A stretch of DNA of 64,000 nt from Candidatus Parcubacteria bacterium (GTDB lineage: Bacteria; Patescibacteria; ABY1; UBA1558; GWA2-36-10): positions 158,228-222,227 of the forward strand of contig JABHSK010000001.1 in the NCBI GenBank assembly GCA_018669975.1, written 5' to 3'. The number at the start of each line of letters is the position of its first letter. Positions within the stretch are counted from its first letter, which is position 1. Below are positions 49,971-58,087 of this stretch, piece after piece. Made by a program: the position numbers and the translations under genes. Below the pieces are notes generated by a model. That model did not search any database. It was given only the letters and a program-made list of their open reading frames with translations, and was not told the origin of the DNA.

Positions 49971-50738
49971 ATGAAATGGCCACGTACCCTAACACTGATT
50001 CGACATGATGTATCACAATATAATCTTCTCAAAGAAACCAAATTGGCTGACCCACTTTATCAGCGCCTACTAAAAGCTTTTGAAGAAGATCCGAGTGGCC
50101 GACAAGCCAAACAATTGGCCGAAGAAATTGGCCATCGTTTTGCTGTCACCGTCAGTGACGCTCATACTCCTTTGGCTGTAGAAGAGAGTCAACAGGCTGT
50201 AGCCACTGGCAAAGCCTTGGCCGGCAGGCAAGCCTTGCCTGACATTATCTTTGTCTCTCCCTATCTCAGGGCCAAGCAGACCCTACAGGCATTATGTGTA
50301 GGCTGGCCTGAACTAGCCACAATCAAAGTCGTTGAAGATGAACGTATTCGCGAACAAGAACATGGCTTATCGCTACTCTATGACCGTAAGGTCTTTTTCA
50401 TCCTCTTCCCTGATCAACGCATCTTGCATAGCCGTGAAGGTTCTTACTATTATCGTTTTCCACAAGGTGAAAACATGCCTGATGTCCGGCTGCGTAATCG
50501 CTCTTGGTTAGGAGCTCTAGCCAGAGATTTTGGAGCCATGAATGTCATGTGTGTCACCCATCATCTCAATATTTTAGGCACCAGAGCCAATCTGGAGCGA
50601 CTGTCTGCTGAAGAATTCCAACGCCTCGATGAAGACGAAAAACCCATTAATCTGGGTGTTACTACTTATTCTGGTGATCCCCAAGCTGGTCGAGACGGAC
50701 ACCTGATTCTCAGTGGTTACAACGAAGCCCTTTATTAA
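49971..50738 (+). CDS. Histidine phosphatase (phosphoglycerate mutase-like) family protein
   Basis: A 255-aa protein with the phosphoenzyme motif LTLIRHDVSQYN (Arg11-His12; the usual RHG is RHD here), a conserved FVSPYLRAKQTLQAL block supplying a second Arg, and VTHHLNILG near residue 190 with the second catalytic His. The substrate is unknown; broad-specificity phosphatases of this family act on sugar phosphates. TGGAGGT precedes the ATG, and the gene is a stand-alone cassette ending in a terminator nearly identical to that of nadE. Confidence 0.82.
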   Translation: MKWPRTLTLIRHDVSQYNLLKETKLADPLYQRLLKAFEEDPSGRQAKQLAEEIGHRFAVTVSDAHTPLAVEESQQAVATGKALAGRQALPDIIFVSPYLRAKQTLQALCVGWPELATIKVVEDERIREQEHGLSLLYDRKVFFILFPDQRILHSREGSYYYRFPQGENMPDVRLRNRSWLGALARDFGAMNVMCVTHHLNILGTRANLERLSAEEFQRLDEDEKPINLGVTTYSGDPQAGRDGHLILSGYNEALY

Positions 50739-50743
50739 AAATA

Positions 50744-50777
50744 CCCCGTCTGCGCATTCGCGCGGCGGGGCTTTTTC
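50744..50777 (+). terminator. Terminator, near-identical copy of the nadE terminator
   Basis: Same stem, loop GCATTCGC and TTTTTCT tail as 22813-22846, with one base different in the left arm. Confidence 0.9.
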
Positions 50778-50787
50778 TATTCAAAAA

Positions 50788-52236
50788 TTATTTATTATAA
50801 GCTATTTCTGCAACCTGCCAAATATTTTGATCATAATCAAAAACTAACACAACATACGATGGACCATCCTTATCTATCTCTAGACCATTACGCTTGTCAG
50901 AATAAATATAACGAATATTATCCGGATCAATACCATGAAAAACATCCATCATCTCATATAGATAATTTGATGGATCCCAAGGAAAACCATCTAAAATATA
51001 AATAATATCTACTTTATCAGCCAATCCTGCTGGCACCGAATTAGTGATGCCATAAGAAATTTCACTCATTGACTGATAAACATCTTTATCTAAGTGATGA
51101 ATGCCAACTATATTGTAAATAATCAAAGCTGACAAAATAATACTTGTCCCAATCTTGCAAATTGTAGCAGCTTTGTTGGTAAAATATCCAGCCAGCATAA
51201 ATATCATGCCCACGCTAACTACATAACCATAGCGTCGCGGTATCAAAGTAATCGCATCCAAAGATGCAACTAGAGTCGGCACTGGGAAACTCAGGTAGAT
51301 CAAATAAACTAAAGTCCATAATAAACCAAATAACCATAAGCTGCGTGATTTTTTATTTGGTGCTCGAAACCACAAGCTCAGTAATAATATTGCTGCTAAA
51401 ATATGAACCCAAACAAAACCACTTGGCTGATAAAAAAATACACTCACAGCTGATAATAAAACCGTCTTAAGTTGAATCAGAATATCAGGATTAAAGACAT
51501 AACCCAGTGTGTTGTCTCCTCCACTCAATACAGTATATATAAAAATACCAAAAATAAAATAAATTATAACCAAAGGCCAAAAAACTTTTAAAACTCTTTT
51601 TTTACCTCGCTTATCAGTAATTTTTAATTTAAAAAGTAAAAATAACCAAGCCAATTGTAAAAGTGGTAGGATATAAGCAATCTCTTTGGTAATCAATGCC
51701 AACAAAGTAGTCAATACATAGACTATCAACAACCAAAAAGAATTCTTTTGACTATAATAATAGATAGCCAACATACTCAGTAGTATCCACATAGTCACCA
51801 AAGCATGGACAGCAGAATTTATTAAAAACAAAACTTCCGCACCAAAATACTGAAAGGCAAACAAAAGCATCAGTAAAAATGCATAACGCCACTTGATAAA
51901 CTTACTCAATAAAACAAATATCAACCAGGAGTTAATACTGTGCAAAACTATATTAGACAAATAGTGTAGTTGTGGATTCAAAGCAAATAATTTATAAGTC
52001 AACCAAAAATAAACGTTTATCAAGGGGTCATAAAAATGTCCCGGATTAACCGCTAATAAATCAGCCCGATTGTCTACATGGCTACCGAAAAATAGCCAGT
52101 CAAAATCATCAATTATAAAGTAATTGTTATATAACAATGGTGCGTATATAATTAACAAAAGTAAGGCTAAAACAGCCAAAAATACATACAAATACACACG
52201 TGAGGTTGGTAATTTATCTTTTTGTATAAAAATCAT
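50788..52236 (-). CDS. Polytopic membrane protein, GT-C glycosyltransferase-like
   Basis: A 482-aa protein with about 11-12 membrane helices and a small extracytoplasmic C-terminal domain. The first outer loop holds FIIDDFDWLFF, a DD pair as seen in GT-C (PMT/ArnT-like) transferases that use lipid-linked sugars, and LHSINSWLIFVLLSKFI after it. Substrate unknown; surface glycan or protein glycosylation is the usual role. AT-rich, core style, no Shine-Dalgarno sequence. Confidence 0.65.
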   Translation of the reverse strand: MIFIQKDKLPTSRVYLYVFLAVLALLLLIIYAPLLYNNYFIIDDFDWLFFGSHVDNRADLLAVNPGHFYDPLINVYFWLTYKLFALNPQLHYLSNIVLHSINSWLIFVLLSKFIKWRYAFLLMLLFAFQYFGAEVLFLINSAVHALVTMWILLSMLAIYYYSQKNSFWLLIVYVLTTLLALITKEIAYILPLLQLAWLFLLFKLKITDKRGKKRVLKVFWPLVIIYFIFGIFIYTVLSGGDNTLGYVFNPDILIQLKTVLLSAVSVFFYQPSGFVWVHILAAILLLSLWFRAPNKKSRSLWLFGLLWTLVYLIYLSFPVPTLVASLDAITLIPRRYGYVVSVGMIFMLAGYFTNKAATICKIGTSIILSALIIYNIVGIHHLDKDVYQSMSEISYGITNSVPAGLADKVDIIYILDGFPWDPSNYLYEMMDVFHGIDPDNIRYIYSDKRNGLEIDKDGPSYVVLVFDYDQNIWQVAEIAYNK

Positions 52237-52285
52237 TCTTTTATTTTATCACAAAATAGATTAATAGTATAAATACAACAAACCC

Positions 52286-52314
52286 TTGACTTATCTAGTA
52301 TTTTTGTCTATAAT
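52286..52314 (+). promoter_or_regulatory. Promoter of the tRNA-Thr/rpmG/tRNA-Trp unit
   Basis: TTGACT (52286-52291), a 17-bp spacer and TATAAT (52309-52314), 23 bp before the tRNA. Confidence 0.85.
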
Positions 52315-52337
52315 TTATTCCGTTATTTATATAACCC

Positions 52338-52413
52338 GCCACCCTAGCTCAGTTGGTAGAGCAACGGTTTTGTAAACCGTCGGTCGTCGGTTCGAGTCCG
52401 TCGGGTGGCTCCA
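52338..52413 (+). tRNA. tRNA-Thr (TGT)
   Basis: Acceptor GCCACCC/GGGTGGC, anticodon stem ACGGT/ACCGT with loop TTTGTAA (anticodon TGT), T-loop GTTCGAGTC, discriminator T and encoded CCA. It is the second Thr isoacceptor besides CGT at 4637. Confidence 0.95.
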
Positions 52414-52440
52414 CCACTTTTAACAAGTAACTTAGTATAT

Positions 52441-52596
52441 ATGTCACAAGACAGATTAGCCAAATTAGAGTGTACTGAGTGTCATAACATCAATTATCAT
52501 ACCAGCCGCAACAAAAAAGCTGTCAAAGAAAGACTGGAAATGAAAAAACACTGCAAAAAGTGTAAGACACATACTTTACATAAAGAAACAAAATAA
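52441..52596 (+). CDS. rpmG: 50S ribosomal protein L33
   Basis: A 51-aa protein of the large subunit: MSQDRLAKLECTECHNINYHTSRNKK and a second pair CKKC, so the zinc-binding C-x2-C pairs are both intact. The frame opens at 52405 inside the tRNA end, but the ATG at 52441 gives the standard L33 start. Sandwiched between tRNA-Thr and tRNA-Trp, as in many bacteria before secE-nusG, which are absent here. Confidence 0.92.
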   Translation: MSQDRLAKLECTECHNINYHTSRNKKAVKERLEMKKHCKKCKTHTLHKETK

Positions 52597-52625
52597 TCCC
52601 GCCCACTCCCTGGGATGGGATTATT
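52593..52625 (+). other. Hairpin between rpmG and tRNA-Trp
   Basis: Perfect 9-bp arms AATAATCCC and GGGATTATT with no T-run. More likely an RNA-processing element in a shared transcript than a terminator. Confidence 0.5.
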
Positions 52626-52630
52626 CGTGG

Positions 52631-52704
52631 GGGGGCGTAGTATAGTGGTAGTACAGGGGTCTCCAAAACCTCTAGCGTGGGTTCGATTCCTACCGCCCCT
52701 GCCA
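52631..52704 (+). tRNA. tRNA-Trp (CCA)
   Basis: Acceptor GGGGGCG/CGCCCCT, anticodon loop CTCCAAA (anticodon CCA), T-loop GTTCGATTC, discriminator G and encoded CCA at 52702-52704. It reads UGG only. Confidence 0.93.
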
Positions 52705-52709
52705 GTTTA

Positions 52710-52737
52710 AAACACCTTATTTTATTTGGTGTTTTTG
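52710..52737 (+). terminator. Terminator after tRNA-Trp
   Basis: AACACC/GGTGTT stem around an AT-rich loop, then TTTTG. Confidence 0.7.
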
Positions 52738-52745
52738 TTATTTTA

Positions 52746-52780
52746 TCATTGACAAGTATAGGTTTTTCTGGTATGATTAA
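52746..52780 (+). promoter_or_regulatory. Promoter of the small zinc-ribbon frame
   Basis: TTGACA near 52750 followed after 17 bp by TATGAT near 52773, on the plus strand. It points at a short transcript ending at the terminator 52993-53024. Confidence 0.7.
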
Positions 52781-52812
52781 TTAGCTTCTTAAGTAGTTTA
52801 ATATAAAAATAT

Positions 52813-52971
52813 ATTAAAAAAGATCAACTAAAAAAATTTGCAGCTGGGCAATCTAGATATTGTCAAAATTGCGGAGTAGAATCCAGCGAATTATTTGAAG
52901 TTACTAAAAATATTCACAAAAAAGATCAACTGCTATATTGTATTAATTGTAAAAATACGCATATAAAATAA
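52813..52971 (+). CDS. Tiny zinc-ribbon protein, 52 aa, with non-canonical ATT start
   Basis: The frame IKKDQLKKFAAGQSRYCQNC to CINCKNTHIK has two C-x2-C pairs (Cys17/20, Cys43/46), coherent with a zinc ribbon. It is closed upstream by a TAA at 52804-52806, leaving no ATG, GTG or TTG before the conserved-looking part; ATT at 52813 is the best start. It has its own promoter and a terminator after it. Alternatives: a decayed gene, a sequencing error in the start, or an RNA. KKDQL occurs twice (start and after Cys20). Confidence 0.5.
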   Translation: MKKDQLKKFAAGQSRYCQNCGVESSELFEVTKNIHKKDQLLYCINCKNTHIK

Positions 52972-52992
52972 TCTAACTACGCTGCCTATCAA

Positions 52993-53024
52993 AAAAAGCC
53001 TCACCGTTTGGTGAGACTTTTTTG
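52993..53024. terminator. Bidirectional terminator, small ribbon gene / dnaJ
   Basis: GCCTCACC/GGTGAGAC-type stem with A7 and T6 on either side; convergent. Confidence 0.85.
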
Positions 53025-53028
53025 TTAT

Positions 53029-54111
53029 TTAAAACCAAGATTTTTTATCTTTGATAAGCTCTTCATTGAGCTCTTCTAGAAGTTTCTTTTGTTTTTTACT
53101 AAGCTTGGTGGGCACATCTACATTAATTATCACTATTTGATCTCCCCTGCCTCTAGATTTAAGATGCGTAACACCCTTGTCCTTGAGAATAAACTTTTTA
53201 CCAGATGGAGTGCCAGCTGGTATTTTTAGTTTAACTTGGCCGTCTATGGTTTTAACTTTGATATCCCCACCTAGAGCAGTCATCGTAAAAGGCACATCGT
53301 ATTCAGTGACAAGATCAAAACCTTGTCTTTCAAAACCAGCTTCTGGTTTGACGTGAATATTAATATAAAGATCACCAGCGGCTGATCCATTCTTACCAGC
53401 ATTACCTTGTCCGGCTAGACGAATAGCTTGCCCTTCATCAATACCAGCCGGAATCTCAGCTTTGATATCAGCATTCTCTGTAATTACTCCCTGCCCACTG
53501 CAAGCACCACATTTATCCTTGATAGTCTTACCTTTACCTCTGCAATCTGGACAGACTGTCTGCGTACGAAAAGTACCCATCACTGTAGTGGTTACTTTAC
53601 CACTACCGCCACAAGTCTTACATTCATCATAGGCGGTACCTTTGTCAGCACCAGTGCCGTGGCAAGGCTCACAACTATTTTGTTTACGGATAGAAACGGT
53701 CTGACTAATGCCAAAAACTGCTTCTTTGAGACTAATTTCTAGATCAACTTCAATGTCAGAGCCCCTCTGGCTACGTGTATTGCCCGTAGGGCCACCTCCA
53801 TTAAAAAAGCTAGAGAATATATCACCTAAATCAAAATCTACATTCTGAGCGCCACCAAAGCCTTGGGCAAATGGATTACCACCGCCAAAGCCTTGGGCAC
53901 CATCAAAAGTAGTGCCAAATTGATCGTACTGTTGGCGTTTTTCCTGATTACCGAGCACCTGATAAGCTTCATTTATTTCCTTGAACTTATCAACGTCGCC
54001 AGTGGTTTTATCAGGATGATATTGATGAGCTAGCTTGCGAAAAGCTTTTTTAACATCAGCCTCATTAGCACCTTTATCAACTCCTAATATTTTGTAATAG
54101 TCTTTTCCCAT
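53029..54111 (-). CDS. dnaJ: Chaperone DnaJ
   Basis: Co-chaperone stimulating DnaK ATPase and binding unfolded proteins, 360 aa. J domain with HPD (LAHQYHPDKTTG), a Gly/Phe region (FGGGNPFAQGFGG), four zinc-binding CxxCxGxG repeats starting CEPCHGTG, and the C-terminal substrate-binding domain. It begins directly after dnaK (TAAATG). Confidence 0.97.
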   Translation of the reverse strand: MGKDYYKILGVDKGANEADVKKAFRKLAHQYHPDKTTGDVDKFKEINEAYQVLGNQEKRQQYDQFGTTFDGAQGFGGGNPFAQGFGGAQNVDFDLGDIFSSFFNGGGPTGNTRSQRGSDIEVDLEISLKEAVFGISQTVSIRKQNSCEPCHGTGADKGTAYDECKTCGGSGKVTTTVMGTFRTQTVCPDCRGKGKTIKDKCGACSGQGVITENADIKAEIPAGIDEGQAIRLAGQGNAGKNGSAAGDLYINIHVKPEAGFERQGFDLVTEYDVPFTMTALGGDIKVKTIDGQVKLKIPAGTPSGKKFILKDKGVTHLKSRGRGDQIVIINVDVPTKLSKKQKKLLEELNEELIKDKKSWF

Positions 54112-56052
54112 TTATTTTTTATCTTTCTTATCCTTGTTCTTATCCTCGTCTTTGACTTCTTCAAAGTCACCTTCCACAGCATCCTTATCGGCCTTTTTAT
54201 CTTTATCATCTTCCTTGGCTGCTTCTGGACCAGCTGCGCCAGCAGCTCCTTGCTGTTGTTGATACATAGAAGCACCAACAGTCTGCACTGTCTCTTCCAT
54301 ATTAGCTACAGCTTTTTTGATTACCTCTAAGTCTTGGCTGTCTTTAACTTTTTTCATTTCATCTACCTTGTCTTGCATTTTCTTCTTATCCTCATCTTTA
54401 AGTTTATCTTTGTTTTCTTTAATAAACTTTTCAGTTTGGAAAATAATATTTTCAGCATTATTCCTTACTTCAACCTCTTCTTTCTTTTTTTTGTCCTCTT
54501 CAGCATGCACCTCAGCATCTTTAGTCATCTTTTCAATTTCATCATCTGCTAAACCTGAAGATGATTTGATAGTAATAGACTGTTCTTTACTAGTAGCTTT
54601 ATCCACTGCTTTAACATTTAAAATACCATTAGCATCGATGTCAAAACTAACCTCAACCTGTGGAACACCACGTGGTGCTGGAGGAATACCTGACAAAGTA
54701 AATCTACCCAATGTCTTGTTGTCAGCAGCCATCTCACGCTCACCTTGTAAGACATGAATTTCAACCGTATCTTGATTATCAGCAGCAGTTGAAAAAACCT
54801 GAGTCTTATTAGATGGGATAGTAGTATTTCTTTCAATCAAAGGAGTACGTACACCACCTAGAGTCTCTAAACCTAAAGTCAATGGAGTAACATCCAAAAG
54901 TAAAACGTCTTTAACATCACCTTGTAGTACGCCAGCTTGAACAGCGGCACCCATAGCTACTACCTCATCTGGATTTACAGAAATATTTGGTTTTTTACCA
55001 AAAAACTCTTCTACTTTTTGTTGGACCAGTGGCATTCTTGTCATACCACCAACCATAACAATCTCTTCTATATCTTTAATATCTAATTTAGCATCTTTAA
55101 GAGCTTTTTTACATGGCTCCAGGGTCTTAGCTACCAATTCACCAACCAACTCTTCTAATTTAGCTCTAGTTAATTTCATTACCAAATGTTTTGGCCCTGA
55201 TTCATCAGTAGTTATGAATGGTTGGTTTATTTCAGTTTCCATTGAAGATGACAATTCAATCTTGGCTTTTTCAGCAGATTCTTTAAGTCTCTGCAAAGCT
55301 AAAGTGTCTTTTGACAAATCAATACCTTCTTGTGATTTATATTCATCTAAAATCCAGTTGATTAATACTTGATCGAAATCATCACCACCTAGATGAGTAT
55401 CACCATTAGTAGCTTTTACTTCAACTGTATCAGCTGAAACATCTAGAATAGAAATATCAAAAGTACCACCACCTAGGTCATAGACAGCAATCTGTTGATC
55501 TTTCTTTTTATCAAAACCATAGGCCAGCGCAGCAGCAGTCGGCTCATTGATAATACGTTTAACTTCCAAACCTGCAATTTTACCTGCATCTTTAGTAGCC
55601 TGACGTTGTGAGTCATCAAAGTAAGCTGGAACAGTAATAACTGCCTCTTTGACTTCTTCACCCAATCTTTCTTCGGCATCAGCTTTGATCTTCTGCAAAA
55701 TCATAGCAGAAACTTCCTGAGGACTATGTTCTTTGTCTCCCATTTTTACTTTAACACCTTCACCGGCCTGAACAATCTTGTAAGGCACAGTTTCAATGTC
55801 TTCTTTTATTTCAGCATCACTATATTTACGTCCAATTAATCTTTTGACTGAAAAAATAGTGTTTTCTGGATTAGTAACTGCCTGCCGTTTGGCTGGCAAA
55901 CCAGCTAATCTTTCACCATTTTTGGACATAGCAACAATAGATGGTGTAGTACGAGAACCCTCTTTATTTTCCAAAATCTTTGGTTTTCCACCTTCAACAA
56001 TAGCAAAGGCTGAATTTGTGGTTCCTAAATCAATTCCTAAAATCTTTGGCAT
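54112..56052 (-). CDS. dnaK: Chaperone DnaK (Hsp70)
   Basis: ATP-driven protein-folding chaperone, 646 aa. Starts with LGIDLGTTNSAFAI, has VAVPAYF-type block (VITVPAYFDDSQRQATKDAG), AYDLGGGTFDISIL and VGGMTRMPLVQQ, the linker VLLLDVTPLTLGLET, and a C-terminal Gly/Ala and Asp/Lys-rich lid tail (GAAGAAGPEAAKEDDKDKK). Standard length. Fifth gene of the CIRCE-controlled operon. Confidence 0.98.
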   Translation of the reverse strand: MPKILGIDLGTTNSAFAIVEGGKPKILENKEGSRTTPSIVAMSKNGERLAGLPAKRQAVTNPENTIFSVKRLIGRKYSDAEIKEDIETVPYKIVQAGEGVKVKMGDKEHSPQEVSAMILQKIKADAEERLGEEVKEAVITVPAYFDDSQRQATKDAGKIAGLEVKRIINEPTAAALAYGFDKKKDQQIAVYDLGGGTFDISILDVSADTVEVKATNGDTHLGGDDFDQVLINWILDEYKSQEGIDLSKDTLALQRLKESAEKAKIELSSSMETEINQPFITTDESGPKHLVMKLTRAKLEELVGELVAKTLEPCKKALKDAKLDIKDIEEIVMVGGMTRMPLVQQKVEEFFGKKPNISVNPDEVVAMGAAVQAGVLQGDVKDVLLLDVTPLTLGLETLGGVRTPLIERNTTIPSNKTQVFSTAADNQDTVEIHVLQGEREMAADNKTLGRFTLSGIPPAPRGVPQVEVSFDIDANGILNVKAVDKATSKEQSITIKSSSGLADDEIEKMTKDAEVHAEEDKKKKEEVEVRNNAENIIFQTEKFIKENKDKLKDEDKKKMQDKVDEMKKVKDSQDLEVIKKAVANMEETVQTVGASMYQQQQGAAGAAGPEAAKEDDKDKKADKDAVEGDFEEVKDEDKNKDKKDKK

Positions 56053-56056
56053 ATAA

Positions 56057-56392
56057 TTATGTTAATTTCTTTAAATTATTAATTAATTCTTTTTTGCTTA
56101 TTAAATATTGAATATCTAGCACATCATTATCAGACAAATCATCTTGACCAGCAAAATCCATTACTTCCTGTGGTTTAAGATCAGTTAGGATGGCATTGCC
56201 GATTACCCCTTGAGGTAGGCTGGCAAACTTGGTCAATAGATTGGCCCCACAACTTTTGCAGGTAGCATAGGTCAATAAGCCATATTCATTTTCGTCGAGC
56301 ACTTGAATCATTGATTGTTGGTAATCCATATTACAAACTGGACACTTTTTAATCAGTTTTAGATTCAGCGGTGATTGAAAGTTGTTTATCAT
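56057..56392 (-). CDS. Zinc-ribbon protein in the heat-shock operon, 111 aa
   Basis: Not named. An N-terminal four-Cys ribbon (CPVCNMDY and CKSCGAN) is followed by an acidic helical tail (LSDNDVLDIQYLISKKELINNL). Small proteins of this type are often encoded in CPR heat-shock operons; its position between hsp20 and dnaK suggests a proteostasis role. The start directly follows the hsp20 stop. Confidence 0.75.
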   Translation of the reverse strand: MINNFQSPLNLKLIKKCPVCNMDYQQSMIQVLDENEYGLLTYATCKSCGANLLTKFASLPQGVIGNAILTDLKPQEVMDFAGQDDLSDNDVLDIQYLISKKELINNLKKLT

Positions 56393-56794
56393 TTATTTTT
56401 TATTATTTATATTGATCTTTATGCTCTTGGACTTGCTTTGTTTTTTCTTTGGTAAAATTACTTTAAGTAGGCCGTTTTTAAAATCAGCCTTGGCTTTATC
56501 AGCATCTACAGAGGCTGGCAACATAACTGAACGATGAAATGAACCACTACGCACTTCTTTGCGATAGTAATTCTTTTCCTCTATTTCGCTAGTTGCTTGT
56601 CTCTGACCATCTATAGTCAACACGTCCTCATTTATATTAATTTCTACATCTTCCGGCTTAATGCCAGCTAAAGTGGCTTCAACAATAACTTCCTGACCCT
56701 CTTCATAAACATCCACAGCTGGTACAAAATTGGAAAGACTTTTCTCCAAACTATCAAATGTGTCTAAAAATGGACTCCATGGTATAAGTGACAT
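56393..56794 (-). CDS. Small heat-shock protein, Hsp20/alpha-crystallin family
   Basis: A 133-aa ATP-independent holdase. It has the alpha-crystallin core (VIVEATLAGIKPEDVEININEDVLTIDGQR) and the A-x-x-x-n-G-L motif (FKNGLLKVILPKKK) near the end; the C-terminal I-x-I-type motif is IKININN. AAAGGAAA lies upstream of the ATG, one of the few core genes with a ribosome site. Confidence 0.93.
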   Translation of the reverse strand: MSLIPWSPFLDTFDSLEKSLSNFVPAVDVYEEGQEVIVEATLAGIKPEDVEININEDVLTIDGQRQATSEIEEKNYYRKEVRSGSFHRSVMLPASVDADKAKADFKNGLLKVILPKKKQSKSKSIKININNKK

Positions 56795-56817
56795 AATAAT
56801 GTTTCCTTTCTATTTTA

Positions 56818-57303
56818 TTATTTATGATTATTGATTATTACTTTTGCAGGTCGGATAACTACATTTTTTAATTTATATCCTGCTAATTTTTCTTCCACGA
56901 TAACTTGATCATCTTGATCTGCCTCATTAACCTCGCCGACAGCTTCATGCCAATATGGATCAAATTTTTGATTGCCTGTCTCAATCTGTTCAACTTTATG
57001 ATCATCTAAAAATGTCTGCCACATCTTTAAGATGTGCTCTAAACCAATTGCCCAAGATTCTTTTTGTTGATCAGTTGGTATATGTTTGATGGCTGTACGA
57101 TAGTTATCAAATATAGGTAACAACTCAAGAATAAACGCATTGGTAGTGAAGTCAGACATACTGGATAATCTTTTATCTGATTCTTTCTGTAAATTTTGAT
57201 AATCAGCTAGAGCTTTTTTCCAACCAGCCAAATGTTCAGCTGCTTTAATTTCTAACTCCTCTGTCTTACTAAGTTTCTTTTCTTTCTTCTTATCTTTTTT
57301 CAT
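56818..57303 (-). CDS. grpE: Nucleotide exchange factor GrpE
   Basis: Exchanges ADP for ATP on DnaK. The 161-aa protein has a Lys/Glu-rich start, the long helix (AAEHLAGWKKALADYQNLQKESDKR) and the beta domain HEAVGEVNEADQDDQVIVEEKLAGYKLKNVVIRPAKVI, the GrpE signature. It abuts hrcA directly. Confidence 0.95.
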   Translation of the reverse strand: MKKDKKKEKKLSKTEELEIKAAEHLAGWKKALADYQNLQKESDKRLSSMSDFTTNAFILELLPIFDNYRTAIKHIPTDQQKESWAIGLEHILKMWQTFLDDHKVEQIETGNQKFDPYWHEAVGEVNEADQDDQVIVEEKLAGYKLKNVVIRPAKVIINNHK

Positions 57304-57963
57304 TTATTTTATAATTTTAACTGTTTGTTCTAAAAGTCCTAAAACTCGATTATAATCCATACGAACTGGCCCCAAGATAGCCAAAATTTCTCTACCAGGC
57401 AATGGTGTGATGGCCACTGAACAATGCTCGGAAAAAGGATTATCCTGCCCCAACAGTACTTGCGGTTCAGAAATATTATCATAAACATCTGCAATAGCTT
57501 TTTCCAAAGAATCGACCACCTGACTCATGGATAGCACCATTTTATAATCTTCAAACTCTGGTTGTGAAAATAAGTTGAATAAACCCGTAAAATACATATC
57601 ATTGGCTGCAAAGCCGACAATAGTAGCCAAATTGGTTTTTTCAACCAAAAGCTTAGCCAAATCACGTATATCCTTTTTATAAGCTATTCTTAATTCATCT
57701 TGCTCCTTATCAGTTGGCTCTTTGACTGATAGTAAATTATCTAGATAAAATCTATAACCCAAAACAGTTGGGATACGTCCAGCTGAAGTGTGCGGTTGCA
57801 TGATATAGCCTTGTTGCTCCAAAGCATACATAGCATTACGAATAGTGGCTGGACTAACATCAAATTTTTTACTCTCGGCTAACACTGAAGAGCCAACTGG
57901 CTTAGCTGTCTGGGTGTAGATCTCAACTATGGCTTTGAGTAATTTTTGATCTCTATTTTCCAT
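57304..57963 (-). CDS. hrcA: Heat-shock repressor HrcA, short form
   Basis: Represses heat-shock genes by binding CIRCE. The winged-helix start is clear: RDQKLLKAIVEIYTQTAKPVGSSVL and VSPATIRNAMYALEQQGYIMQPHTSAGRIPT. At 219 aa it is much shorter than typical HrcA (about 340), keeping the DNA-binding domain and only part of the GAF-like inserted and C-terminal regions. The ATG at 57963 is preferred over 57999, since TATAAT at 57971-57976 ends 7 nt before it (leaderless). Confidence 0.92.
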   Translation of the reverse strand: MENRDQKLLKAIVEIYTQTAKPVGSSVLAESKKFDVSPATIRNAMYALEQQGYIMQPHTSAGRIPTVLGYRFYLDNLLSVKEPTDKEQDELRIAYKKDIRDLAKLLVEKTNLATIVGFAANDMYFTGLFNLFSQPEFEDYKMVLSMSQVVDSLEKAIADVYDNISEPQVLLGQDNPFSEHCSVAITPLPGREILAILGPVRMDYNRVLGLLEQTVKIIK

Positions 57964-57970
57964 GTATATT

Positions 57971-57999
57971 ATTATAAAGTAATTAGCACTCTCAGTCAA
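57971..57999 (-). promoter_or_regulatory. Heat-shock operon promoter
   Basis: TTGACT (57994-57999), a 17-bp spacer, TATAAT (57971-57976) on the minus strand, overlapping CIRCE; transcription starts next to the hrcA ATG. Confidence 0.88.
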
Positions 58000-58009
58000 G
58001 GAGTGCTAA
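57983..58009 (-). promoter_or_regulatory. CIRCE operator
   Basis: Exact TTAGCACTC-N9-GAGTGCTAA inverted repeat, the HrcA binding site. It overlaps the -35 and spacer of the heat-shock promoter, so HrcA occludes RNA polymerase. Confidence 0.97.
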
Positions 58010-58043
58010 CAGCTATGATGCCACCCTTCCCTGTCGGGTATAC

Positions 58044-58080
58044 AAAAAACCAACCCCTCATAGAGAGGTGGGGGTTTTTT
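58044..58080 (-). terminator. Terminator of the MacAB-like operon
   Basis: CCCCTC-type arm with GAGGTGGGG around AT loop, with T's on the minus strand. The end of the four-gene export operon. Confidence 0.7.
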
Positions 58081-58087
58081 AAATAAT

